DNA from: Pannonibacter phragmitetus DSM 14782
Lineage (GTDB): Bacteria; Pseudomonadota; Alphaproteobacteria; Rhizobiales; Stappiaceae
DNA: 64,000 bases
Direction: 5' to 3'
Assembly (NCBI RefSeq): GCF_000382365.1
Contig: NZ_KB908220.1
Location: 124,001 to 188,000 of the forward strand
Part shown: positions 35,334-43,967 of the stretch, piece after piece
How the letters are laid out: every line of letters begins with the position of its first letter
How positions within the stretch are numbered: position 1 is the stretch's first letter
Translations under genes and position numbers: made by a program
The notes under the pieces: model-generated
Seen by the model: the letters and a program-made list of their open reading frames with translations, nothing else
What the model was told of the DNA's origin: nothing
Database searches by the model: none

Positions 35334-37385
35334 ATGTCCGGCTTCTTCATGCTGCCCCTTCTGCCCCGATTGCGAAACCGCCAGAAAGACCGTCAGAAAA
35401 ACCGCCAGAACCGGGTCTCCCGCACGCCGGATATCCGGCAGGGCGAAACCTCAGAATGCGGCATCGCGGCGCTGGCGATCATGCTCGCCCATCACGGCAG
35501 CACCGTGACGCTGGAGGATCTGCGCCAGCAGGCAGGCTCGACGCGGCTCGGTCTCACCGCCCGCCAGCTTATTACGCTCGCCAGACAGAACGGCTTTCAT
35601 GCGGCCGCCTTCCGCCGGACGCTGGAAGATCTGCGCCGCAAGCCGCTGCCGGTGATTGCCCACAGCCGATTCATCCATTTCGTCGTGATTGAGGCGGTGA
35701 CGGACAGCCATGTGCGCATCAACGACCCCGGCTGCGGCCCTCTGTTGCTGCCGCTTCACGAATTTGCCGAAGATTACACCGGCATCATTCTGACGGTGCA
35801 GCCGCTGCGCACCGCTGAGGCTGAAAGACCGCAACAGCATCCGCTTACTGCCGTGCTCCGCCCCATGCGGAAGGGCCTTGCTCTGGCAGCGCTCGCCGCC
35901 TTGACGCTGCAGGGAGCGGTGGCGCTGGCGGCCTTTCTGCTCGCAAGCAACGGCCCAGCCCTGACGCAAACCGCAACGCCGCTGCTGCTGCTCTCCGCTG
36001 CCGGGCTTGCCGGCGGAACGGCCGCTCTTGCCCGCCACCGGGCGGGACAGTCGGCAGGGCGCGCCCTGGCGCAGACGGTGGAGCGGCAGACGCGCGCCTT
36101 CATGGCCACGCAGGACCTGGACTGGTTTGCCCGCCGGACGTCCGGCCAGACGGCAAACCTGATGACATTTCCGGCCGCAGCCGAGGCGGCAGGCTGCCGG
36201 GTTTCGCGCACGGCCGATGCCCCCGGCCTTCTGCTTCTGGCCCTCGCCGCTGGCATGGGTTTCGGCCTTTCAGGGCTCGCGGTTGGCCTCTGCGGGCTTG
36301 GCGCAGCGCTGCTGACACTGACCATGACAAACCGCCGGGGCACGCTGCTGTCGCGGATGGAAGGCTCGCTGGAAGAGCTGGCTCAAACGCCGCCTGCCGT
36401 TCCATCTCCAGCGATGCTTGCCGGAATCGAAACATGGCTTTGCGGCGGGCGCAGTGATGAACTGGCGCTGCGCCTTGCGGGCTCCCATGCGGTCAGCCTT
36501 GATCAGGCGCAGCGGGCGGGCGGCAGAACGGCAAGGCTCAACGCCCTTCTTGCGCTGCTGTTTCTGGTCTCACTTGGGGCCGCCGCCGTCCACGGGCTTG
36601 CAGGCGCCCCGGCCGGCAGCGTTCTGGGGCTGTCGCTTCTCGCCGCCACTCTGCACCGGCAGGCCGGAAAGCTGAGCGGGCTTGCTCCGGCGTTGACGCA
36701 GCTGCTCGCCCTGGCTGCCACCTTGTGCGATCTGACGGACGGTACACGCCCGCAAACCGCCGAAGTCCTGCCGCGTCCGGCCTCCGCCGAACTGACACTG
36801 CGCCTTGACGGAGAAACGATAGTCCTGAGGCCCGGTGAAACGCTGGCCGTGACGGGGGCAGCAGGCAGCGGCAAGTCGCGTCTGCTGCGCGCCATCGCCG
36901 GGCTCGAGCATATGCCGGGCGCAGACATCTCGCTGAACGGCACGCCGATCAGCACGGCGGCGGAACAATGGCCCGGCCTCGTTCTGCATGAAGACAGGCC
37001 CCTGCCGCCTTTCGCAGGCACCGTGGCGGATAATCTGCGGCTCGGCCAAAGCGGCTTGGCTGATGAAACGCTGATGGCCGCGCTTGAAACGGTGGAGCTG
37101 TGGCCGGTGCTGGCCCCGCGCGGCGGCCTTGCGCTGATGCTCACGCCTGCACGCCCCGGCCTCAGCGGCGGGCAATTGCGCCGCCTGATGGTCGCCCGCT
37201 GTCTCCTGCGCCGCCCGCAGGTTCTGGTGCTGGACGAGACCCTTGATGCGCTGGAAACGGATCTGGAAGAGCGCCTGCGCCAGCGGCTGACAGCCTCCGG
37301 CATGGCCCTCGTCCTGTGCGGCGCAAGGGCGCTGACGGCGGACGCGGTCACACACACTCTTATGCTGGGAGGCCGCGATGCCTGA
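35334..37385 (+). CDS. C39-peptidase ABC exporter for a NHLP-type RiPP
   Basis: A 683-residue peptidase-containing ABC transporter. The C39 domain (residues about 32-165) has all catalytic residues: Gln36, Cys42 in SECGIAA, His115 in RFIHFVVIE and Asp131 in INDPGCG. It cuts after the double glycine of the leader while the peptide is exported. Membrane segments follow (residues about 182-430), then an ATPase with Walker A GAAGSGKS, signature LSGGQLRRL and Walker B VLVLDETLDAL. The ATG at 35334 lacks a clear ribosome site; ATG 35349 is an alternative. It overlaps the next gene by 8 bases. It most likely serves the precursor at 39220. Confidence 0.87.
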   Translation: MSGFFMLPLLPRLRNRQKDRQKNRQNRVSRTPDIRQGETSECGIAALAIMLAHHGSTVTLEDLRQQAGSTRLGLTARQLITLARQNGFHAAAFRRTLEDLRRKPLPVIAHSRFIHFVVIEAVTDSHVRINDPGCGPLLLPLHEFAEDYTGIILTVQPLRTAEAERPQQHPLTAVLRPMRKGLALAALAALTLQGAVALAAFLLASNGPALTQTATPLLLLSAAGLAGGTAALARHRAGQSAGRALAQTVERQTRAFMATQDLDWFARRTSGQTANLMTFPAAAEAAGCRVSRTADAPGLLLLALAAGMGFGLSGLAVGLCGLGAALLTLTMTNRRGTLLSRMEGSLEELAQTPPAVPSPAMLAGIETWLCGGRSDELALRLAGSHAVSLDQAQRAGGRTARLNALLALLFLVSLGAAAVHGLAGAPAGSVLGLSLLAATLHRQAGKLSGLAPALTQLLALAATLCDLTDGTRPQTAEVLPRPASAELTLRLDGETIVLRPGETLAVTGAAGSGKSRLLRAIAGLEHMPGADISLNGTPISTAAEQWPGLVLHEDRPLPPFAGTVADNLRLGQSGLADETLMAALETVELWPVLAPRGGLALMLTPARPGLSGGQLRRLMVARCLLRRPQVLVLDETLDALETDLEERLRQRLTASGMALVLCGARALTADAVTHTLMLGGRDA

Positions 37386-39213
37386 CACCGCACAGCGCCT
37401 TGCCCGCCTTGCCGCACAGGCGGACCATGCCAGCGAAGAGGACCTGCGCCGTGCCGCTCTGGATGAAGGACTGCTTCTGCGCCGCGTCCGGCTGATGCCC
37501 TCACCAGACGGCAGGCAGCAATGGCCCCTGCTGGATGCCGGGTTGATCATCGTCTTTGCGCAGGACAGTGGCCGAGCAAAGGTGATCGACACACGCAACG
37601 GCATGCCGGTTCTGGTGCAGGCCGATGGCCGCAGAAGCCGCGCGCCGGTCCCCGGCGATGTGATGCCACAAGCGCTCGCGCTTGTTGCGCCGCTGGGGCG
37701 CGCCGTTCCACTGTGGCAGGAGGCATGCGCCGCCCTGCTGGCGGGACTGGCTTTCAATGCCCCTGCTGCTGCCCTGATCCTCGCCGCCTCCCCGCTCTCC
37801 GCTGGCGCCGGGCTTGCCTTGATGGCGGCGGGCGGGGCACTTGCTGTGGGTCTGAGGCAGACTGCGGATCTGCGCCGCCTTGGGCTCGCGGATCTGGCCA
37901 GCGCCTCCGCCATCTGGCAAAGGCTGGCAAGGGCCACGCCTGCACAGCTGAACCAGTCCTCGGCGGCATCTGTTGCGGATCATCTTGCAAACAAGGTCGT
38001 AAAGGCGCGCAAAGCCAGCCTGCGCAAGGGCGGGCGGCTCTCCGGGCTGGGCCTTGCGCTTCCCGCGCTCGGCCTGCTGGGAGCCACCGGCCTTGCCCCC
38101 CTTGCCGCAGCTGCTGCCGTGATACTGCCCGGACTTGCCCTCCGGCACTGGCTGATGCGGCGGGAGCTGCGCCTTGAAGCGGTGATGAAACATCCCGCGG
38201 CAGAGCTGCAGCAAACCTCAAGCCTTGCCGCAGCCGCCCTGCCGCAGTTGCGGCTGATGGGCGAAGCGGACTGGCTGTTGCAGAAGACGGGAAAGCTCGA
38301 GGCAGAGGTCAGGCTCCTGCACCGGCGGCACCTGCGGGTCGGCGCGTACCGCTCTGCCCTCGAAGTCCTGCTGACGGGTGCAGCGGGATTTGCGGCATGG
38401 CTTGCCGCAGGCCCGGAAGCCTCCCTTGCCGTCGCAGGAGGAGCAATCGCCGCTGCCACACTGGCCGCGGCCGCCCTGCAGGCGAGCCCCCCGCTTCTGC
38501 CGCACAATCCGCAAGGGCTAGACTGGCTGGAGGACAGCACGGCCGGCGCTGCCTTGCCGGCAGCCATTGCACCCATTGAAGAAATCCGCTGCGAAGGCCT
38601 GAGTTTCCGCTATCACGGGGCACAGGAAAAGGTTCTGGAGAATGCCAGCCTGACATTGCGGCGCGGCGCGGTCACAGTCCTCACCGGGCCCTCCGGCTGC
38701 GGCAAGTCCACGTTGATCCAGCTGCTTCTGGGCTTCCAGAGCCCGGAACGCGGACGCATTCTGGTGAACGGCCAGCCGCAGGACCGGCTCGACCCGGCAA
38801 GCTACCGGCGCCGCATCGGTTGCGTCTTTCAGGACGAAAGCATCAGTCTCGACACGATCCGCGCCGCCATACTGGGCATGGCACCGCTCCGGGACGAGGC
38901 CATCGCCCGCGGCCTGCACGTCACCGGACTGGATGATGAAATTGCCACGCTGCCCATGGGCGTACAGACGCTGGTGGCTGAAGGAGTGGTTTCGCAAAAC
39001 CTTGTACAGCGGCTGCTGATTGCCCGGGCCGTGGCACGCGAACCTGACTTCCTGATCCTGGACGAGACCGTCACCGGCCTCGATCCGGACCAGATTTCAA
39101 GGCTGCTTGAAGCCCTGCGCAAAGACGGGACCGGGGTTCTGATCGTGACCCACAATCCCGCCATTCTGGCTCAGGCCGATGCCGTGGTGCGGCTCGGCAA
39201 GGGTGGCGGCTGA
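37378..39213 (+). CDS. second NHLM-type ABC exporter subunit, degenerate signature
   Basis: A 611-residue ABC protein without peptidase. The N-terminal about 110 residues resemble the extra N-terminal domain of NHLM ATPase-permeases; weak membrane segments follow (about 117-160, 220-260, 330-370). The ATPase has Walker A GPSGCGKST and Walker B FLILDETVTGLD. The signature position, usually LSGGQ, reads VVSQNLVQR, so one ATP site of the heterodimer should be degenerate. It overlaps the C39 gene and they probably form an asymmetric exporter. It ends six bases before the stop of the convergent precursor gene. Confidence 0.83.
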   Translation: MPDTAQRLARLAAQADHASEEDLRRAALDEGLLLRRVRLMPSPDGRQQWPLLDAGLIIVFAQDSGRAKVIDTRNGMPVLVQADGRRSRAPVPGDVMPQALALVAPLGRAVPLWQEACAALLAGLAFNAPAAALILAASPLSAGAGLALMAAGGALAVGLRQTADLRRLGLADLASASAIWQRLARATPAQLNQSSAASVADHLANKVVKARKASLRKGGRLSGLGLALPALGLLGATGLAPLAAAAAVILPGLALRHWLMRRELRLEAVMKHPAAELQQTSSLAAAALPQLRLMGEADWLLQKTGKLEAEVRLLHRRHLRVGAYRSALEVLLTGAAGFAAWLAAGPEASLAVAGGAIAAATLAAAALQASPPLLPHNPQGLDWLEDSTAGAALPAAIAPIEEIRCEGLSFRYHGAQEKVLENASLTLRRGAVTVLTGPSGCGKSTLIQLLLGFQSPERGRILVNGQPQDRLDPASYRRRIGCVFQDESISLDTIRAAILGMAPLRDEAIARGLHVTGLDDEIATLPMGVQTLVAEGVVSQNLVQRLLIARAVAREPDFLILDETVTGLDPDQISRLLEALRKDGTGVLIVTHNPAILAQADAVVRLGKGGG

Positions 39214-39219
39214 AGCTGC

Positions 39220-39525
39220 TTAGCCGAAACTGATCTTGCTACCCTTTCCAAAGTCTTTCATCGACGGCCTCGGAGGAATACCACCGGCCACGAGGTCCAG
39301 TTCACTGTCAGCCAGCGAGTCATCCGGAGCAAGCCCGGCCGTCCAGCCCTTGTCACCCTCGAAAACAACCATCGGCACCGGCAGATCAAGGCCATAATGG
39401 GCCTTCACAGCTGCATTCAGATCCGCCTTGGCCTCGGCCAGAAAGGCTGCATCCTCATTCAGGCGTGCGCGTACCTTCTCAACCGTGTCGACGCCGAAGA
39501 GGACGTTCAAGTCAATCTTTTCCAT
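39220..39525 (-). CDS. NHLP-type RiPP precursor peptide
   Basis: A 101-residue precursor. Residues 1-82 resemble a nitrile-hydratase-like leader peptide (VEKVRARLNEDAAFLAEAK, YGLDLPVPMVVFEGD, LADSELDLVAGG), ending in a Gly-Gly that a C39 peptidase would cut. The predicted core is 19 residues, IPPRPSMKDFGKGSKISFG: three Lys, three Ser, two Phe, no Cys, Thr or Trp. Lack of Cys rules out lanthipeptide thioethers and sactipeptides. The ATG at 39525 has an AGGAGA site. The GNAT gene is directly upstream on the same strand and the exporter genes converge on it. A Lys-acylated (selidamide-like) product is the favoured inference. Confidence 0.85.
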   Translation of the reverse strand: MEKIDLNVLFGVDTVEKVRARLNEDAAFLAEAKADLNAAVKAHYGLDLPVPMVVFEGDKGWTAGLAPDDSLADSELDLVAGGIPPRPSMKDFGKGSKISFG

Positions 39526-39604
39526 GCTTATTCTCCTGTTTGAAGGGCGCAGTGGTGCCCTGATACCAAGTTTTCGATGCTGACACATGACGCCTTGAAA
39601 CAGC

Positions 39605-40582
39605 TCAAGCTGTTTCGATGTTCTGGCATGCCAAGGTCTTGTTCATGCGCCAGTGCTCGTCGACCTGCAGCGCAATCGGCCCGAACCGGCGGCGCACCAT
39701 GGCCGCCATGCGGGGAATAGATGTGTGAAAGACGGCAATGGAGCCCGGACCATAGGTGTTGACCTGCGCCTCAAAGGCAGCCCTGTATGCACCCACCAGC
39801 AGCCCGGTATGCCAGAGCCTCTGGGTGAGATAGGCAGACCGGTAGCACACGCCTTTCCTCCCCCTGTAGGCATCCAGCGTGATCACGGGCAGCGACTCTG
39901 CCACCACCCAGCCCAGAAGCTGGCCACTCCGGCGCACAGCGACGGAGCAGGCTGGGTCGAAGGTCTCGGGGTCAGCCTGCGGCGCCATGCCGGGCACATA
40001 GCCCGGTTCGCGTGACAACGCCTCCACGGCCGCAAGATCCACGCCGTCCAGTTCGCGCCAAGGCTCGAGACTTGCGCTCTCCGGATTGCGCAGGCGCTTC
40101 ATGATGCTGGGCCACTGGTTCACGGCGTCAAGCATCGCCCCGGCCTCGCCCGTGGTGATCAGTTCGGCCAGTTCCGGCACAGAAAAGCCGGCCGCACCAA
40201 GACACCGCACCAGAGCATCCCGCTGGCCGATCCGCGACGAAAAGCCAATGTCCACGATCACCGCTCCCCGCGTCTGCGCCTCCGCTGCGAAGGCCTCAGC
40301 CAAACCGCGGCCATAGCCTTGGTCCCTCAAGGGCGCGGCAACCATCAGCGAGAGAAGGAGCGCGGTCTTATCCTGCACCACACCAAGAGCGAGCCCCGCC
40401 GGAATACCGGCGATCCTGAGCCCAACCGCAATCCATGGCGCATTGACGGGCGACAGACGCGATGCAAGCCGGGGGAACCCAAACACAGCAAAACCGCCCG
40501 CTTCACCTTCAAGCAACTCGACGGCCATGCCGGGAGATGCCGTCTCCATCAAGGTGCTGTTGCTGGGGACACGGGCGTTCAA
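39605..40582 (-). CDS. GNAT N-acyltransferase, candidate RiPP maturase
   Basis: A 325-residue protein with two GNAT-like halves. In the first half the acyl-CoA/ACP loop Q-G-Y-G-R-G is at residues 88-93 (in VAAPLRDQGYGRGLAEAF), preceded by the beta4 strand. The second half ends in TQRLWHTGLLVGAYRAAFEA and VFHTSIPRMAAMVRRRFG. TTG 40582 is chosen because AGGGAGAAG precedes it; the frame opens to 40663. It ends 79 bases before the precursor start and reads in the same direction. Known selidamide maturases are GNATs that put fatty acyl groups on Lys or Orn of NHLP-type peptides. Acetyl transfer cannot be excluded. Confidence 0.8.
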   Translation of the reverse strand: MNARVPSNSTLMETASPGMAVELLEGEAGGFAVFGFPRLASRLSPVNAPWIAVGLRIAGIPAGLALGVVQDKTALLLSLMVAAPLRDQGYGRGLAEAFAAEAQTRGAVIVDIGFSSRIGQRDALVRCLGAAGFSVPELAELITTGEAGAMLDAVNQWPSIMKRLRNPESASLEPWRELDGVDLAAVEALSREPGYVPGMAPQADPETFDPACSVAVRRSGQLLGWVVAESLPVITLDAYRGRKGVCYRSAYLTQRLWHTGLLVGAYRAAFEAQVNTYGPGSIAVFHTSIPRMAAMVRRRFGPIALQVDEHWRMNKTLACQNIETA

Positions 40583-40760
40583 GGCATCTTCTCCCTGTGC
40601 GGGGCAGATCCCCGCTTCACCAGTCCATCTAGAGCCGGACCAGCCCGCAGGGCAACGGCACATTTGGGGTGGATCTCATATGGGTCACCAATGAGCATGA
40701 AGCACCGGAAATCCGGCATCAGGAGCCATGCAGCCAGTACCGCAACCGGCCTGCCCAAGC

Positions 40761-40796
40761 AAAAATCCCGCCGGCAGCGCCAGTCTGCCGGCGGGA
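40761..40796 (-). terminator. strong intrinsic terminator after the TerC-family gene
   Basis: Perfect 12-bp stem TCCCGCCGGCAG (40766-40777) / CTGCCGGCGGGA (40785-40796) with a 7-base loop, followed on the minus strand by TTTTT. It separates the TerC-type gene from the GNAT/RiPP pair, which read in the same direction, so they are not one operon. Confidence 0.92.
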
Positions 40797-40817
40797 TATA
40801 TTTAGAAAATCCGGGCC

Positions 40818-41804
40818 TTAACGGCTCTCCGCTCTGCCCGTCTTCCAGAGTGAGAAGAAGGTCCCTGCGCCCAGGATCGCGAAGGTAATTCCAAGCGACC
40901 ATTCCGGCGGGAACTTCTGCCAGCCCATGAACTCGGCAATGAAGATCTTCGAGCCGATGAAGACCAGCAGCAGCGACAGCGCATATTTGAGATAGGCGAA
41001 GCGGTGCAGAATGGCAGCCAGCGCGAAATAGAGGGCGCGAAGGCCCAGGATGGCGAAGATGTTGGAGGTGTAGACCACGTAAGGGTCGGTGGTGATGGTG
41101 AAGACGGCCGGAACCGAATCCACTGCAAACACCACATCAGCGATCTCGATCACGATCAGCGCCAGCAGCAGCGGCGTGACGAAACGCTTCAGACGGCCCG
41201 TTGCCGGATCCTTCTGCTTCACGATGAAACTGTGGCCGTGGATCTCGTCCGTCACCGGCAGCCGCCGCTTCAGGAAGCGGATTAGCGCGTTCTCCTCGAT
41301 CTTGTGCTCCTCGTCGCCGGCAAACAGCATCTTGATGCCGGTGAAGATCAGGAAGGCGGCGAAGAGATACAGCACCCAGTGATATTGCTCGACGATGGTG
41401 GCGCCGAGGCCGATCATGATGCCGCGCAGCAGGATCACGCCCAGAATACCCCAGAACAGCACCCGGTGCTGATACTGGCGCGGAATGGCAAAGAAGCTGA
41501 AAATAAGCGCGATGACGAAGATGTTGTCCATCGCCAGCGTCTTTTCGACCACGAAGGCGGTCAGATACTGCGCGGCCGCTTCCCCGCCCATCTGCCAGAA
41601 AATGAAGCCGGAGAAAGACAGGCCGAGAATGATGTACATGGCCGAAAGCTTGAGACTTTCGGCAACCCCGATCTCGTGGTCATCCTTGTGCAGGACACCA
41701 AGGTCGAACACCAGAAGCGCAATGACCAGAGACAGGAAGACGAGCCACATCCAGAGCGGCTTGTCGAGAAACAGCAGAAACAGGATATCCAAGATTTGCC
41801 TCAC
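40818..41804 (-). CDS. TerC/Alx family integral membrane protein
   Basis: A 328-residue membrane protein with about nine helices. The TerC motifs are EKTLAMDNIFVIALIFSFFAIP and the second half IEIADVVFAVDSVPAVFTITTDPYVVYTSNIFAILGLRALYF, each with conserved acidic residues. Members (Alx, TerC, MeeY) export manganese, and some respond to pH through riboswitches. The GTG at 41804 is used. I saw no yybP-ykoY manganese riboswitch upstream. A cytosolic loop near residue 170-205 holds GDEEHKIEENAL. Confidence 0.88.
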   Translation of the reverse strand: MRQILDILFLLFLDKPLWMWLVFLSLVIALLVFDLGVLHKDDHEIGVAESLKLSAMYIILGLSFSGFIFWQMGGEAAAQYLTAFVVEKTLAMDNIFVIALIFSFFAIPRQYQHRVLFWGILGVILLRGIMIGLGATIVEQYHWVLYLFAAFLIFTGIKMLFAGDEEHKIEENALIRFLKRRLPVTDEIHGHSFIVKQKDPATGRLKRFVTPLLLALIVIEIADVVFAVDSVPAVFTITTDPYVVYTSNIFAILGLRALYFALAAILHRFAYLKYALSLLLVFIGSKIFIAEFMGWQKFPPEWSLGITFAILGAGTFFSLWKTGRAESR

Positions 41805-41863
41805 TCGCGTGGCGGCGCCGTGTCATGACACGTGATTGTCCGCGTGGCGGCAGTCCGGGCATG

Positions 41864-41883
41864 GCATCAAGCGCACTTGATGC
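41864..41883. other. intergenic hairpin between the cyclase and TerC-type genes
   Basis: Perfect 8-bp inverted repeat GCATCAAG / CTTGATGC around a 4-base CGCA loop, in the 201-bp gap. A 10-bp palindrome TGTCATGACA lies at 41821-41830 nearby, close to the TerC-type start. The hairpin may end the cyclase mRNA (no T-run), and the palindrome could be an operator. Confidence 0.4.
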
Positions 41884-42005
41884 GGTCCGACATCACGAGG
41901 CGCCTGCTCTTGGAGTTCAGTGCGCATCGCCAGAGGGGCCCGGCCCGCTGCGCGATAGATAACAGGGAATTGAAGAAATACAAGCCTCAGCCAAACTGGC
42001 GCCGC

Positions 42006-43943
42006 TTAGCCTGCGACGCTGCGAATGCCGGTTTCCGGCAGGTCCGGGTCTTCGCCGGCCAGAAGCAGGCGCGGCCCGCTTTCTTCCATGAAGAGCGCAG
42101 CGTCATCAAGGGTCAGCACTTCCGTCTCGACGGAGAGGCCGCGCAAGGTGCCTTTCCAGAGCGGCAGCAGCGCAGGGGCATTCAGGCCTTCCGCCACCGA
42201 GCCGCTGAAGGCAAGGCGCACGGCGGCTTCCTTGGCAATGGTCTCGATGCGGCTGGCGGTGTTGACGGTGGTGCCCATGACAGTGAAGGAACGGCGCGTC
42301 TCACCGCCGATATCGCCCACCAGTGCGGGGCCTGCGTTGATGGCGATGCGCAGATCCAGTCCGGGCTGACCGGTGCGGCGGCGCAGCTCCGGCAGCATGG
42401 CAACCACCGCAAGGGCGCAATCCACCGCGTGCTGCTCGGGCGCCTCCACGTCGTTCGGCGCGTTCCAGATCGCCATCACCGCATCGCCGATATATTTGTC
42501 GATATAACCTTCGAAGCGGGTGATCTCGCCGCCGATGGCTTCGAAACAGGTGTTCACCACCTTCACCACCTCACGGTCGGGCAGCTGTTCCGACATGCGG
42601 GTGAAGCCGACGATATCGATGAAGGCGACGACGACGCGGCGGGTTTCGCCGCCCAGATCCGACAGGCGCTCCTGCTCGGCCATGGTCTTGATCACCTGCG
42701 GCGACAAGTAATGGCCGAAGAGGCGCACCAGCTCACGCTCGCGGCGCTTGAGCACGGCCACCTGCGCCACACCGGCCACCATCAGCGCGATGAAGCCTGC
42801 AAAGGGTGCCGCCCCGGCGGGCAGGACACTGCCCCCCATCAATGCCGCAAAGGCGATGGCAACGCCGCCGCCGATGAGCCCGGCCGCCACGAAAGGCAGG
42901 CTCGGCAGCGGCAGGTTCAGCCCGGCCAGCGCACCGGCAAGCGCAAAGGCGATGATCAGCCCCGCTACAACAGCAAAGGGCGCATCCGTGGCAAAGCGGC
43001 CGGTCAGCGGCGCGCCGATCAGATCGGCCAGAATGAAGACGCCCGAGGTCGCGGTGCGCACCGGCGGGCGGCCCATGGCGCCCTCGATTGCGCCCGGAAC
43101 GCCTTCCCGCGGCAGATAGCGGTCGAGGTAAAGATGCTCGTCCTCATTCGGCAAGGTGCTGCCGAAGAGAATGGCGCGGCCATCGGCAAATTCATGCAGC
43201 TTCGCCCGGCCCTCTTCGCTGTCCATCATGTCCAGCACATCGACCAGCGACAGGTAAGGCACGGTCGAGGCCAGCCGGGCGCCGGGAAGCGGCATGTAAG
43301 GCTCGGTGATATTCGCGCCCATCAGCGAGAGCATGGCATCCACAAAGGCAGGCGAGTTCTCCAGCGGCACCGCCGGTCTGTGGCGGCGCACCACTCCGTC
43401 GTTGCTGGTGAAAATCTCGGTGGAGCGCACCCCCTCATTGCCCGCCGTGGCCGAAATGGACCGGTGCGGCACACCGGTTGATGTGCGCGCGACGACGACA
43501 CGGCCCCGGTTCTGATACAGGAACTGCAGGAACTGGCGGTCATAGCCGCGCAACCGCGCCTCACCTGTCTGCGGGTCGGCAAAGGAATCGGCGCTGAAGG
43601 CAAAAACAAAATCGAGGCCGATGGCCTTTGCCCCCGCCTCGAACAATCCGGACCCCGCTTCGGCAAACGCCTGGGACATGAACACGCGCGGGATCGCTTC
43701 AAGCCGTTTGGATGTCAGCGATGCCTGGTCAAGGCCGACGACAGCCACCGGAAACCGGTCCTGCGGCAGAGGTTCGGCAGCGGCGCGCAGTTGCATCAGC
43801 CGGTCGGTCATCCAGCCTTCCCAAATCGCATGGATCGAGGCAAAGCCGGACGCAAGACCAAGTGCGGCCGCGATGAGCACCATCGCGGCCTTCAGCCTGA
43901 TACGTTCTGTTGCGGCGGTCTGCGCCCGCCCGGGCCCGGTCAT
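42006..43943 (-). CDS. adenylate/guanylate cyclase with CHASE2 sensor
   Basis: A 645-residue membrane-bound nucleotide cyclase. There is an N-terminal helix (residues about 18-40), a periplasmic CHASE2 domain (about 50-300) and three membrane helices (about 315-400). The class III cyclase domain (about 430-610) has the first metal Asp in VVAFIDIVGFT, the second metal motif in EGYIDKYIGDAVMAIWNAP, and the transition-state region TVMGTTVNTASRIE. It makes cAMP or cGMP in response to an unknown periplasmic signal. The preceding gene encodes a secreted protein 24 bases away and likely belongs to the same system. Confidence 0.9.
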   Translation of the reverse strand: MTGPGRAQTAATERIRLKAAMVLIAAALGLASGFASIHAIWEGWMTDRLMQLRAAAEPLPQDRFPVAVVGLDQASLTSKRLEAIPRVFMSQAFAEAGSGLFEAGAKAIGLDFVFAFSADSFADPQTGEARLRGYDRQFLQFLYQNRGRVVVARTSTGVPHRSISATAGNEGVRSTEIFTSNDGVVRRHRPAVPLENSPAFVDAMLSLMGANITEPYMPLPGARLASTVPYLSLVDVLDMMDSEEGRAKLHEFADGRAILFGSTLPNEDEHLYLDRYLPREGVPGAIEGAMGRPPVRTATSGVFILADLIGAPLTGRFATDAPFAVVAGLIIAFALAGALAGLNLPLPSLPFVAAGLIGGGVAIAFAALMGGSVLPAGAAPFAGFIALMVAGVAQVAVLKRRERELVRLFGHYLSPQVIKTMAEQERLSDLGGETRRVVVAFIDIVGFTRMSEQLPDREVVKVVNTCFEAIGGEITRFEGYIDKYIGDAVMAIWNAPNDVEAPEQHAVDCALAVVAMLPELRRRTGQPGLDLRIAINAGPALVGDIGGETRRSFTVMGTTVNTASRIETIAKEAAVRLAFSGSVAEGLNAPALLPLWKGTLRGLSVETEVLTLDDAALFMEESGPRLLLAGEDPDLPETGIRSVAG

Positions 43944-43967
43944 TTAACGAGGATCATCCGGCTCAGT

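Noticed and set aside
39220-39525. Precursor core as a lanthipeptide or sactipeptide
   Set aside because: The predicted core has no Cys and no radical-SAM or LanM gene is nearby.
41805-42005. yybP-ykoY manganese riboswitch upstream of the TerC-type gene
   Set aside because: The conserved riboswitch cores were not visible; only an unrelated hairpin and a palindrome occur.
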